64,000 bases of DNA, from NCBI RefSeq assembly GCF_001598915.1, contig NZ_BDAP01000001.1:682001-746000 (forward strand), written 5' to 3'. A program made the position numbers and the translations under genes. The notes below the pieces were generated by a model. The model saw nothing but the letters and a program-made list of their open reading frames with translations, was not told where the DNA came from and did no database searches. Positions 46,133 through 54,864 of the stretch are shown here, piece by piece. How positions within the stretch are numbered: the stretch's first letter is position 1; each line of letters starts with the position of its first letter. The stretch comes from Williamsia muralis NBRC 105860 (GTDB lineage: Bacteria > Actinomycetota > Actinomycetes > Mycobacteriales > Mycobacteriaceae).

Positions 46133-49100
46133 TCAATTCCAGGGCGCGATCGGATTGCCTTGCCAGCGGGTCGAATCGGGCACCACGTCGCCGCGCATCA
46201 CCAGCGACGCCGGGCCGACGGTCGCCCCGTCGCCGAGACCTGAGGCAGGCAGCGCGACGCAGTGCGGCCCCAGGGTGGCGCCGGCGCCGAGGACGACTTC
46301 GTCCATGGCCATCACCCGATCGTGGAACAGATGGGTCTGCACCACGCAGCCCCGGGCGACGGTGGCGCCGTCACCGAGGCGAACCAGGTCGGCCTCGGGC
46401 AGCCAGTACGTTTCGCACCAGACGCCCTTACCGATGTGGGCCCCGAGCATTCTCAGCCACAGGTTGAGGATGGGTGTTCCGGTGGCGGCGTTGGCGAACC
46501 ACGGGGCCGCGACCGTCTCGACGAACGCGTCCGACAACTCGTTGCGCCAGACGAACGAGCTCCACAGCGGGTACTCGGTGGCCCGGATACGTCCCACCAC
46601 AGCCCATTTGGCGGCGGCCGCGATGCAGCAGGCGGCGGCTCCGGCCACCAACAGCACCAGCCCGCTGACGGCTGCCGCAACGTAGATGTTCGATTCCTGC
46701 GAGATGTACTGCAGGCCGATCAGCACGAACAACCCCAGGCCGAAGGTGATCATCACCGGGATCAGACGCAACGTCTCCACCGATGCGCGGGCCACCTTCA
46801 ACTTCATCGGCGGATCGAAGGTCCGCGAGGTGTCCGATTGTGCGGCCGCCCGGCGCAGTCGTACCGGTGGGCTGCCGAGCCAGCTCGACCCGGACTTGGC
46901 CTTGCTCGGGGTGGCCGAGAGCACCGCCACCAGAGAGTTCTTCGGGACTTTGCGCCCCGGCCCGGTCATCCCGGAGTTGCCGAGGAAAGCGCGTTTGCCC
47001 ACCTTGGCCTCATCGATGTGCATCCATCCGCCGCCCAGTTCGTACGAGGCGACCATGGTGTCGTCGGCGAGGAACGCCCCGTCACCGACCGTGGTGAATT
47101 TCGGGATCACCAGTGCGGTCGAGATCTCGGTGCCCTTGCCGATGTCGGCGCCGAGCAACCGGAACCACCACGGTGTCAGCAGTGAGGCGTACAGCGGGAA
47201 CAGGAAGGTGCGGGCAGAGTCCATCAGGCGTTCGGTGGCCCACACCTGCCAGCCGGTCCGCGACCGCACCGGGTGATAGCCCTCGCGCATCCCGAGGGAC
47301 AGCAGGCGCACCAGCACCACCGTGATGAATGCGAAGACCAGCAGGCTCACCATGGTCGCGGCCGGAAGGAGCGCGAGCGCGCGCAATGCCACCGACCGCA
47401 GCCGGTCCGCACTGCCGGCCCACGCGCCGATCACGGCGAGCCCGGCACACAGGGAGATGAGCGGAACGCCGGCCAGCGCGATGGACGACAAACCGAAGAT
47501 CGGCACCCAATAGCTGCGCCGTGGCGGTCGGTGGTGGGGCCAGGGGCGCTGGGCCTTACCGGTTTTCACCGCGGGTGACCCGGCCCAGTGCTGGCCGCCC
47601 TTGACCCGGCCCATCACCGCCGAACCGGGTGCGATCTCGGCGTTGGCTCCGATGGTGGTGCCGGGCAACAAGGTCGAGCGCGATCCCACGCTTGCGCCGG
47701 CACCGACCTCGATGTCGCCGATGTGGACCACGTCGCCGTCGATCCACCAGCCGGCCAGGTCCACCTCCGGCTCGACAGAGCAGCCGTCGCCGAGGGTGAT
47801 CAGGCCGGTGACCGGTGGGAGCGTGTGCATGTCCACGCCATGGCCGATCTGAGCGCCCAGCGATCGGGCGAAGTAGATCATCCAGGGGGCACCGGCGAGG
47901 TTGGCTGCGCCGCTGGCCTCGGTGAGCCGCTCGGCGATCCACAATCTCAGGTGCACCGACCCGCCGCGCGGATAATCACCCGGCTCCACGCCGGCGAGCA
48001 GCATGCGGATCCCGCCCGCGGCGATGGCCATCCGGCCCAGCGGGGTGATGAAGACGATGAACGCCGCCAACACCACCCACCAGTTCACCGGATGGATCCA
48101 CGGTGCGTCGGTGAACCAGGCGAGCACGTTGTTGATCACCGCGAGCCAGGTGACCCACTGCAGCCCTGTGAGAGTTGTCAGCGGTACCGACAACGCCACT
48201 TGCGCAAGACCTGTTCGGCGGGGAGTGGGACGAACGATGCGTTTCTCGGTCACCGCGCCGGGGTTGATGTCGTCGAGCATCTGCGCCAGCGAGCCGAGCC
48301 GCGGATGGTCGTAGAGATCCGCCACCGTCACCGTGGGGAAACGTTCGCGCAGCGCGGTGACCAACTGTGCCGCTGCCAGCGAACCGCCTCCCTCGGAGAA
48401 GAAGTCGGTCTCGGCGTCGGTGATCGACACCCCGAGTACCGCGGTCCAGCGCTCGGCCACCCACGCCTCGGTGGAGTTCAGGTCGCCGGGCGTCTGGTCG
48501 TCGCCGGACGACGGCAGGGGCCAGGGCAGCGCGTTGCGGTCGACCTTGCCCGACGTGCGGGTCGGCAGTTCGTCCACCAGGACGAGCCGGGGGATCAGCG
48601 CGGCGGGCAATTGGTCGGAGAGCCGGTCGCGGGCGAGTGCGATGTCGAAGTCGGGGTCGGTGGACACGAGATAACCCACGAGGACCGAGTTGCCCGCGGC
48701 GGATTTGCGCACCGCCGCGGCGGCGCCACCGACACCCGGCAGATGCTGCAGCGCGTTGTCGACCTCGCCGAGCTCGATCCGTCGGCCACCGACCTTCACC
48801 TGGTCGTCGGCGCGACCCATGAAGACCAGGCCTTCGGGTTCAAAACGCACCAGGTCGCCACTGCGGTACGCGCGGTCCCAGCCGAGTGTGGCCATGGGGG
48901 AGTACTTCTCGGCATCTTTGGCCGGGTCGAGATACCGGGCCAGACCCACTCCACCGATCACCAGCTCGCCGATCTCGCCGGGCGCAACGGGCTGCCCGTC
49001 GCCATCGACCACCGCGAGATCCCAGCCGGCCAGCGGTAAGCCGATGCGGACCGGCATGGTGCCGTCGAGCTGCGCCGCGCACGCCACCACGGTCGCCTCG

Positions 49101-50011
49101 GTGGGGCCGTAGGTGTTCCACACCTCGCGGCCGTCGACGGCAAGACGGGCACCGAGCTCGGGCGGGCAGGCCTCGCCGCCGAAGATCAGCAGTCGCACCG
49201 CTTCGAGGGCCTCCGGTGGCCACAGCGACGCCAGGGTCGGCACCGTCGAGACAACAGTGATGTCACGCTGCACCAGCCACGGCCCGAGGTCCATGCCCGA
49301 CCTCACGAGGGCACGTGGCGCAGGCACCAGGCATGCGCCGTAGCGCCAGGCGAGCCACATCTCTTCGCAGGACGCGTCGAACGCGACCGACAGACCGGCC
49401 AGCACCCGATCGCCCGGACCCAGCGGCTCGTCCTGCAGGAACATCTCGGCCTCGGCATCGACGAACGCGGCGGCATTGCGGTGGGTCACCGCCACACCCT
49501 TCGGCGTCCCCGTGGAACCGGAGGTGAAGATGATCCACGCGTCGTCCTCGACGGTCGGTCGCTCGGCATCGGCCGGCCGGTCGACGTCGCTGTCACCCGA
49601 ACGAGAAAGACCCAGGTCGGATGGCCACCGCAGACCGTCGGCTCCGAGGACCGCCGCCACCTGGGCCTCGCCGAAGACGAGTGTCGCCCGCTCGGGTGGA
49701 TCGTCGGCGTCCACCGGAACGTAGGCGGCACCGGCCGCCAGCGTCGAGAGGATGGCCAGGTACAGCTCGCGTGAGCCCGAGGGCATGCGGATCCCGATGC
49801 GGTCGCCCCGGCCGATGCCGCGGCTGCCGAGCCACGCTGCGCCCTCGTCGATCAGGTCGATGACCTCGGAGTAGGTGAGAACCAACTCCCCGTCGTCGAT
49901 GGCGGGTGCATCCGGATGAGCTGACGCGGTTTCGGTCAGGATGTCGATCAGGGTGCGTGCGGTCGGCGCCTGCGCTGATCTGCTGAACTGCGCGAGGGTC
50001 GGAGCTGTCAC
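46133..50011 (-). CDS. Pls/PosA-type NRPS (poly-amino-acid synthetase architecture)
   Basis: A 1292-residue single-module synthetase. Residues of about 20-510 are an adenylation domain: IIFTSGSTGTPKGVAVTH, AFDASCEEMWLAW, NTYGPTEATV, YRSGDLVRFEPEG and TRTSGKVDRNALP. Residues of about 515-590 are a carrier domain with the phosphopantetheine Ser544 in EGGGSLAAAQL. From about 615 on there are three pairs of membrane helices, each followed by a soluble left-handed beta-helix-like domain with hexapeptide repeats (for example TLLPGTTIGANAEIAPGSAV). There is no condensation or thioesterase domain. This is the layout of Streptomyces epsilon-poly-lysine synthetase, which makes short homopolymers. The amino acid used cannot be read with certainty. 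GTG follows AAAGGA. Confidence 0.9.
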   Translation of the reverse strand: MTAPTLAQFSRSAQAPTARTLIDILTETASAHPDAPAIDDGELVLTYSEVIDLIDEGAAWLGSRGIGRGDRIGIRMPSGSRELYLAILSTLAAGAAYVPVDADDPPERATLVFGEAQVAAVLGADGLRWPSDLGLSRSGDSDVDRPADAERPTVEDDAWIIFTSGSTGTPKGVAVTHRNAAAFVDAEAEMFLQDEPLGPGDRVLAGLSVAFDASCEEMWLAWRYGACLVPAPRALVRSGMDLGPWLVQRDITVVSTVPTLASLWPPEALEAVRLLIFGGEACPPELGARLAVDGREVWNTYGPTEATVVACAAQLDGTMPVRIGLPLAGWDLAVVDGDGQPVAPGEIGELVIGGVGLARYLDPAKDAEKYSPMATLGWDRAYRSGDLVRFEPEGLVFMGRADDQVKVGGRRIELGEVDNALQHLPGVGGAAAAVRKSAAGNSVLVGYLVSTDPDFDIALARDRLSDQLPAALIPRLVLVDELPTRTSGKVDRNALPWPLPSSGDDQTPGDLNSTEAWVAERWTAVLGVSITDAETDFFSEGGGSLAAAQLVTALRERFPTVTVADLYDHPRLGSLAQMLDDINPGAVTEKRIVRPTPRRTGLAQVALSVPLTTLTGLQWVTWLAVINNVLAWFTDAPWIHPVNWWVVLAAFIVFITPLGRMAIAAGGIRMLLAGVEPGDYPRGGSVHLRLWIAERLTEASGAANLAGAPWMIYFARSLGAQIGHGVDMHTLPPVTGLITLGDGCSVEPEVDLAGWWIDGDVVHIGDIEVGAGASVGSRSTLLPGTTIGANAEIAPGSAVMGRVKGGQHWAGSPAVKTGKAQRPWPHHRPPRRSYWVPIFGLSSIALAGVPLISLCAGLAVIGAWAGSADRLRSVALRALALLPAATMVSLLVFAFITVVLVRLLSLGMREGYHPVRSRTGWQVWATERLMDSARTFLFPLYASLLTPWWFRLLGADIGKGTEISTALVIPKFTTVGDGAFLADDTMVASYELGGGWMHIDEAKVGKRAFLGNSGMTGPGRKVPKNSLVAVLSATPSKAKSGSSWLGSPPVRLRRAAAQSDTSRTFDPPMKLKVARASVETLRLIPVMITFGLGLFVLIGLQYISQESNIYVAAAVSGLVLLVAGAAACCIAAAAKWAVVGRIRATEYPLWSSFVWRNELSDAFVETVAAPWFANAATGTPILNLWLRMLGAHIGKGVWCETYWLPEADLVRLGDGATVARGCVVQTHLFHDRVMAMDEVVLGAGATLGPHCVALPASGLGDGATVGPASLVMRGDVVPDSTRWQGNPIAPWN

Positions 50012-50236
50012 CGAGGTCCTTTCTCAAGTCAAAGAATGCTTATTGTCGCAGCAGGTACCGGCCCCGCGAAGCCAACCAGATCACAAATCACCGTGTCTAT
50101 TCGTGCGCGCGCAGGTCGCGAGGGCGCATGATGGGATGAACTTCACCAACGGTTCGCCTTGGGTTCACCCATCCGGGGTAGCCGCCGTGGTCGCCGAAAC
50201 CGCCGCGCCGCACGACTGGACGCCTGGAGGTTCGTC

Positions 50237-51214
50237 ATGACCGTCACCACACACAGACACCCGAGTCTGCGCTCGTACCCGATCTGGCTGGGCTCTCGGC
50301 TGTTCGTCAAACCGGCCCTGGCCCTGTGGCCGATCAGCGTGTTCGGGCTCCGGCCGCTGTTCATGATCGATGAACTGTTCGCACTGGCCCCGGGCCCCCG
50401 AGGCGTCGTTCGCGAGCAGATGACCCTCGCCGGTCGGCCGGTCGAACTGATGGTGCCGGCCGGACCCAGCAAACGTGACGACGCGACCGCCGTGCTGTAC
50501 CTGCACGGCGGGGCCCTGGTTGTGTGTGGGCTGGCCACGCACCGTGCGGTCGCGGCCCGCTTGTGCCTCGACATCGACCTGCCGCTCTACTCGGTGGCCT
50601 ACCGGCAGCTCCCGGAGGCAGGGGTGGGCACCTCGGTCACCGACGCCTATCAGGCCTATCGCGAACTGGTGCTCGAGCGTGGTTTCAACCGCGTCATCGT
50701 GGCGGGGGATTCGGCAGGCGGGTTCCTCGCCGCCAAGGTGATCGAGTTCGCCCACCGCGACGGCTTGCCGCGCCCGGTGGCGTACGTCGCCTATTCGCCC
50801 CTCCTCGATCTCGACATGGCGAGCAATCCTGATCGCACCAGCAGGTCGGATGCGTACCTGCCGATGAACAAGTTCGCCAAGCTCGCCCCGAAGTTCGACA
50901 AAGGCCCGATCGCCCTGACCGGTGCTCGTTCGGTGGTGGACATCGACAGCGAGGCCTTCCCGCCGACGATCGTGGTGACCGCCGAGGATGAGATGCTCGA
51001 ACCCGATGCGGTGGCACTGGTGGAGAAGTTGATGGCCGACGGCGTGCAGGCCGACCTGCACAGCCATTCATGGCAGGTACACGCCTTCCCGGTTCTCGCC
51101 GGTCGTCTGCCCGATGCCCTGAAAGCAATCGCGAGGACCGCCGCATTTGCCACAGCAGCCGCGGCCGGATCCGGCCGAAAAGGCCGCGGACGATCACTAC
51201 AAGGAGTGGGATAG
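50237..51214 (+). CDS. Alpha/beta hydrolase, hormone-sensitive-lipase type esterase
   Basis: A 325-residue esterase. The oxyanion motif is LYLHGGALVVCG, the nucleophile elbow is VAGDSAGGFLAAK, and the catalytic His is in HSWQVHAFPVLAG. The family hydrolyses short acyl esters, including lipid-derived ones in Mycobacteriales. The ATG has CTGGAGG upstream. It is followed after four bases by an acyl-CoA dehydrogenase, suggesting a joint catabolic unit. Confidence 0.85.
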   Translation: MTVTTHRHPSLRSYPIWLGSRLFVKPALALWPISVFGLRPLFMIDELFALAPGPRGVVREQMTLAGRPVELMVPAGPSKRDDATAVLYLHGGALVVCGLATHRAVAARLCLDIDLPLYSVAYRQLPEAGVGTSVTDAYQAYRELVLERGFNRVIVAGDSAGGFLAAKVIEFAHRDGLPRPVAYVAYSPLLDLDMASNPDRTSRSDAYLPMNKFAKLAPKFDKGPIALTGARSVVDIDSEAFPPTIVVTAEDEMLEPDAVALVEKLMADGVQADLHSHSWQVHAFPVLAGRLPDALKAIARTAAFATAAAAGSGRKGRGRSLQGVG

Positions 51215-51218
51215 CCCG

Positions 51219-52406
51219 GTGAACAATTCTCAGCAACTACCGGAACTCTTCGCAACCGACTCGCTGATCAGCGACGACGAGCGCGAGATCCGGGACACCG
51301 TCCGGGCATTCGGATCGTCCCGATTGCGTCCACACATGGCTGAATGGTTCGAGGCCGGCCAATTGCCGGTACGAGAGCTTGCCACCGAACTGGGCGAGCT
51401 CGGTGTTCTCGGCATGCACTTGGACGGCTACGGCTGTGCCGGCATGTCGGCCACCACGTACGGCCTGGTCTGTACCGAACTCGAGGCCGTCGACAGCGGT
51501 CTGCGCAGCTTCGTCTCGGTGCAGGGTTCGCTGTCCATGTACGCGATCCACGCCTTCGGTTCAGACGAACAGAAGCAGCGGTGGCTGCCGGAGATGTCGG
51601 CCGGACGTGCGCTGGGGTGTTTCGGCCTGACCGAGCCCGACTTCGGGTCCAATCCGGCGGGCATGCGCACCAACGCCAAGCGTGACGGCGACGACTGGGT
51701 GCTCAACGGCACCAAGATGTGGATCACCAACGGATCTGTCGCCGATGTCGCGGTGGTCTGGGCCCGCACCGATCTCGCGACGGGTTCGAAGGGCATCCGT
51801 GGGTTTGTCGTACCCACCGACACACCTGGGTTCAGCGCCCCCGAGATCAAACACAAGATGTCGCTGCGGGCGTCGGTCACCTCCGAACTCGTCCTGGAGG
51901 ACGTGCGACTGCCCGAGTCGGCGATGTTGCCGGGGGTCGAAGGTCTCAAGGGGCCACTCAGTTGTCTGAACGAGGCGCGATTCGGCATCGTGTTCGGTGC
52001 GCTCGGAGCGGCCCGGGACTGCCTGGAGACCGCAATTGCCTACGCCGGGGACCGCGAGGTGTTCGACAAGGCGCTGTCGGGATATCAGTTGACGCAGGCG
52101 AAGATCGCCGACATGTCGCTCGAATGGGGCAAGGGCATGCTGCTGGCCCTGCATCTCGGCCGGCTCAAGGATGCGGGGACGTTGCGACCGGAACAGATCA
52201 GTCTCGGCAAACTCAACAACGTCCGCGAATCCATCGAGATCGCCCGAACCTGCCGGACGATATTGGGGGCCAACGGGATCACGCTGGAATATCCGATCAT
52301 CCGGCACGCCAACAACCTCGAGTCCGTACTCACCTATGAGGGCACGTCCGAGATGCATCAACTCGTGATCGGCAAGGCTCTCACCGGCCACGACGCCTTC
52401 CGGTAA
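51219..52406 (+). CDS. Acyl-CoA dehydrogenase (glutaryl-CoA dehydrogenase-like)
   Basis: A 395-residue FAD enzyme that oxidises an acyl-CoA at the alpha-beta bond. CFGLTEPDFGSNPAGM and KMWITNGSVADVAVVWA are substrate and FAD segments; the catalytic Glu is in TYEGTSEMHQLVIGKALTG. This end resembles glutaryl-CoA dehydrogenase more than fatty-acid FadE enzymes, but the substrate is uncertain. GTG follows AAGGAG at a rather long 12-base distance. Confidence 0.85.
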   Translation: MNNSQQLPELFATDSLISDDEREIRDTVRAFGSSRLRPHMAEWFEAGQLPVRELATELGELGVLGMHLDGYGCAGMSATTYGLVCTELEAVDSGLRSFVSVQGSLSMYAIHAFGSDEQKQRWLPEMSAGRALGCFGLTEPDFGSNPAGMRTNAKRDGDDWVLNGTKMWITNGSVADVAVVWARTDLATGSKGIRGFVVPTDTPGFSAPEIKHKMSLRASVTSELVLEDVRLPESAMLPGVEGLKGPLSCLNEARFGIVFGALGAARDCLETAIAYAGDREVFDKALSGYQLTQAKIADMSLEWGKGMLLALHLGRLKDAGTLRPEQISLGKLNNVRESIEIARTCRTILGANGITLEYPIIRHANNLESVLTYEGTSEMHQLVIGKALTGHDAFR

Positions 52407-52542
52407 TCCGTTGTGATCAACGCTGTTTCGTTCGGGTTCGGCTTTTCGTTCAGGGCGCGCTGAACGGTTACCGAATGGCCTCGCCGCGAATAACTTCACT
52501 GCGAAGACACTCACAGCGAAGTTCCCGGAAGGCGGCTACCCA

Positions 52543-53472
52543 ATGTCTGCACAGCTCGACGTGGTCAAGCTCGGATCGAATGTCGGCGCGCGTATCGATG
52601 GGGTGAAACTGTCGGGAGACCTTGCACCCGAATCGGTCTCGGCGATCAACGTCGCCCTGCTCGAGCACAAGGTGATCTTCTTCCGGGGGCAGGACCACCT
52701 CGACGACGACGGTCAACTGGCGTTCGCCCGAGCCCTCGGTATCCCGACCACCGCCCATCCGACGGTGACGTCGCGGGGTGACACGATCTTGCCGATCGAC
52801 TCCGACTATGGCCGGGCCAACAGTTGGCACACCGACGTCACCTTCGTCGACCGTATTCCCAAGGCGTCCATCCTGCGTGCGGTCGAGCTACCGAGCTACG
52901 GAGGTTCAACGGTGTGGGCGAACACGGTTGCCGCCTACGAACAGCTCCCGGCATCGCTCAGGGCGCTCACCGAGAACCTGTGGGCGGTGCACAGCAACGT
53001 GTACGACTACGCGGCGAGCTCGGCTCAATCGGTGGTGTCCCGGCACACCGAGGAGTACCGGGCCGAGTTCCAGTCCACCTACTACGAGACCGAACATCCG
53101 GTGGTGCGGGTACATCCCGAGACGGGTGAGCGGGCGCTGCTGCTCGGCCATTTCGTGAAACGATTTGTCGACCTGGGCGGCGCGGAGTCGGCCGAGCTGT
53201 ACAGCGTGCTGCAGGCACGGATCATCAAGCTGGAGAACACTGTTCGCTGGAACTGGCAGCCCGGCGATCTGGCCATCTGGGACAACCGGGCCACTCAGCA
53301 CTACGCCGTGGCCGACTACGACGACCAGTACCGCCGGCTGAACCGCATCACCCTCGCGGGTGACGTGCCGGTGAGCGTGGGCGGCGAACGCAGCAGGGTG
53401 GTGGCCGGCGACGCATCGCACTATTCCGACATCGTCGATCCCCGCGAATCGGACCGTGCGCTGGCGGTCTGA
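52543..53472 (+). CDS. Fe(II)/2-oxoglutarate dioxygenase, alkylsulfatase type (Rv3406-like)
   Basis: A 309-residue TauD/TfdA-family enzyme. The iron ligands are His and Asp in WHTDVTFVD and the distal His in TQHYAVADY; the 2-oxoglutarate Arg is in [10 protein letters not shown]. Long stretches ([32 protein letters not shown]) match M. tuberculosis Rv3406, which releases sulfate from alkyl sulfates, so the same activity is likely. It gives the cell a route to scavenge sulfate, complementing the cysDNC operon in this window. Confidence 0.88.
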   Translation: MSAQLDVVKLGSNVGARIDGVKLSGDLAPESVSAINVALLEHKVIFFRGQDHLDDDGQLAFARALGIPTTAHPTVTSRGDTILPIDSDYGRANSWHTDVTFVDRIPKASILRAVELPSYGGSTVWANTVAAYEQLPASLRALTENLWAVHSNVYDYAASSAQSVVSRHTEEYRAEFQSTYYETEHPVVRVHPETGERALLLGHFVKRFVDLGGAESAELYSVLQARIIKLENTVRWNWQPGDLAIWDNRATQHYAVADYDDQYRRLNRITLAGDVPVSVGGERSRVVAGDASHYSDIVDPRESDRALAV

Positions 53473-53519
53473 AGGTCTGGGACGATCCCGCAGACGGGGT
53501 GTGCTGCCGTGAACGCAAT

Positions 53520-53551
53520 CAATGGAACGGTCTGTGAAATGTGTTCCATTG
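53520..53551. promoter_or_regulatory. Inverted repeat (TetR-like operator) before the MpaB-type gene
   Basis: CAATGGAAC (53520-53528) and GTTCCATTG (53543-53551) are perfect 9-bp arms with a 14-bp centre, ending five bases upstream of the -10 TACCGT. Confidence 0.55.
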
Positions 53552-53555
53552 GTGC

Positions 53556-53561
53556 TACCGT
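53556..53561 (+). promoter_or_regulatory. -10 element, leaderless MpaB-type gene
   Basis: TACCGT, seven bases, then ATG at 53569. Confidence 0.5.
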
Positions 53562-53568
53562 CACCCAC

Positions 53569-54480
53569 ATGACCGAGGCAATCGAAACATCGACCTCTGA
53601 CGCAACCGAGGGCAAACCCGCACCCGATGAGCACTACGCACGTCCGCAAATCGTCGGCGCGCCGCTCGGCCCGGGCTCACTGACCTGGAAGTACTTCGGC
53701 GACAACCGTGTTTCGCTCCTGGGTCCGCGGCCCGGGGTGCTCGAGAACATGCTCCCTGAGCTCGGGCAGGCCGTCCTGGAACACTCGGTGTTCTTCGATG
53801 ACCCGTTCGCGCGCGTCAAGCGCTCGCTGCCGGGCATCTACGGAACGGTTTACGCCCCTGAAGGCGACAGCACGGGCCCCACGGTTCGCGACTTCCACAC
53901 CGACATCAAGGGCACGATGCCCGGCGGCGACCGCTACCACGCGCTGAACCCCGAGACCTATTACTGGGCCCACGCCACCTTCCTCGACATCGTGCTCACC
54001 GCCACCGACCGCTTCATCAAGAAGCTGACGGACGCGGAGAAAGAGCAGATCTACGCAGAGTCGGTCACCTGGTACCGGCGCTATGGCGTGAGCGATCGGC
54101 CGATGCCGGCCAACTACGCCGAGTTCGTGAAGTACTGGGATCACATGGTCGACGAGGTGCTGATCCCGCACAAGACCGCGCGGTACGGCGTCGGTTACGT
54201 GACCAAGGGCTATCCGTTGCCTCCGGGGATGAAGCCGATCGTCTGGAAACTGATCTCCCCGATCGTCAACCCGGTGGCGGCGTTCATCACCACCGGCGGC
54301 CTGCCTGCTCGCTCCCGCGAGCAACTCGGCCTGCCCTGGAGTGACCGTAAACAGCGCAACTACGAACGGTTCTGTGCGGCGGTACGCGCACTCGATCCGA
54401 TCTACCGACGGTTGCCTGCCACGACCCGCTACAACAAGTACGCCCTCAAAGGCTTTGCAAAGGCCGGGGTGCGGCCCTGA
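53569..54480 (+). CDS. Oxygenase MpaB family protein (DUF2236)
   Basis: A 303-residue helical protein of the MpaB/latex-clearing-protein superfamily, whose members bind heme b and cleave or oxidise hydrophobic substrates. Candidate heme and active-site residues lie in RDFHTDIKGTMPGGDRYHAL and YYWAHATFLDIVL. In Gordonia and relatives, Lcp proteins of this superfamily cleave rubber, but this protein is shorter (Lcp is about 400) and lacks a secretion signal. The ATG was chosen for the leaderless -10. A likely TetR-type operator lies just upstream. Confidence 0.82.
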   Translation: MTEAIETSTSDATEGKPAPDEHYARPQIVGAPLGPGSLTWKYFGDNRVSLLGPRPGVLENMLPELGQAVLEHSVFFDDPFARVKRSLPGIYGTVYAPEGDSTGPTVRDFHTDIKGTMPGGDRYHALNPETYYWAHATFLDIVLTATDRFIKKLTDAEKEQIYAESVTWYRRYGVSDRPMPANYAEFVKYWDHMVDEVLIPHKTARYGVGYVTKGYPLPPGMKPIVWKLISPIVNPVAAFITTGGLPARSREQLGLPWSDRKQRNYERFCAAVRALDPIYRRLPATTRYNKYALKGFAKAGVRP

Positions 54481-54504
54481 GGGGTGGCCGTGTTCACTTG
54501 ACCC

Positions 54505-54864
54505 ATGCATGCTCTGAAGAAATTCGGCACCAGTCTGACGGTGATCGGTTCGCTGGTCCTGATGGTCTGTGTCGCGCTGCTGTCCGTGAGCTGGGCAAAT
54601 GACGGCAGATGGGGCTGGTTCGCACTCGGGATGGTGATCATTGCCGTCAACATCGGCCTGATCGTCACCGAATTGCGGCCCAAGCCCAAGCCGCTGCCGT
54701 GGACCTTGTCCGAGGTCCGCGAGGTCACCGACGGCATCGACAACGAGGTCAACGCGATCCGCAAACTCCGCCGGGCCGACCGCGGCTTGAGCCTGGAGAA
54801 GGCTGCGAAGCTGGTCCGTCAGGCCCGGTCCGAGCCCAGCGGTGGCAGAGACGGCGTGGCCTGA
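54505..54864 (+). CDS. Small two-helix membrane protein with cytosolic coil
   Basis: A 119-residue protein of unknown function. Two membrane helices (SLTVIGSLVLMVCVALLSV and GWFALGMVIIAVNIGLIV) are followed by a charged helical tail with NEVNAIRKLRRADRGLSLEKAAKLV. It starts 25 bases after the MpaB-type stop and is probably co-transcribed. Its end overlaps the convergent ABC exporter by 46 bases. Confidence 0.65.
   Translation: MHALKKFGTSLTVIGSLVLMVCVALLSVSWANDGRWGWFALGMVIIAVNIGLIVTELRPKPKPLPWTLSEVREVTDGIDNEVNAIRKLRRADRGLSLEKAAKLVRQARSEPSGGRDGVA

Noticed and set aside
50041-50236. Gap between the Pls-type gene and the esterase examined for an extra small gene
   Set aside because: No frame with a ribosome-binding site and plausible composition was found.
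53569-54480. Calling the MpaB-type protein a rubber oxygenase (Lcp)
   Set aside because: It is shorter than Lcp and lacks a secretion signal, so only the superfamily is assigned.
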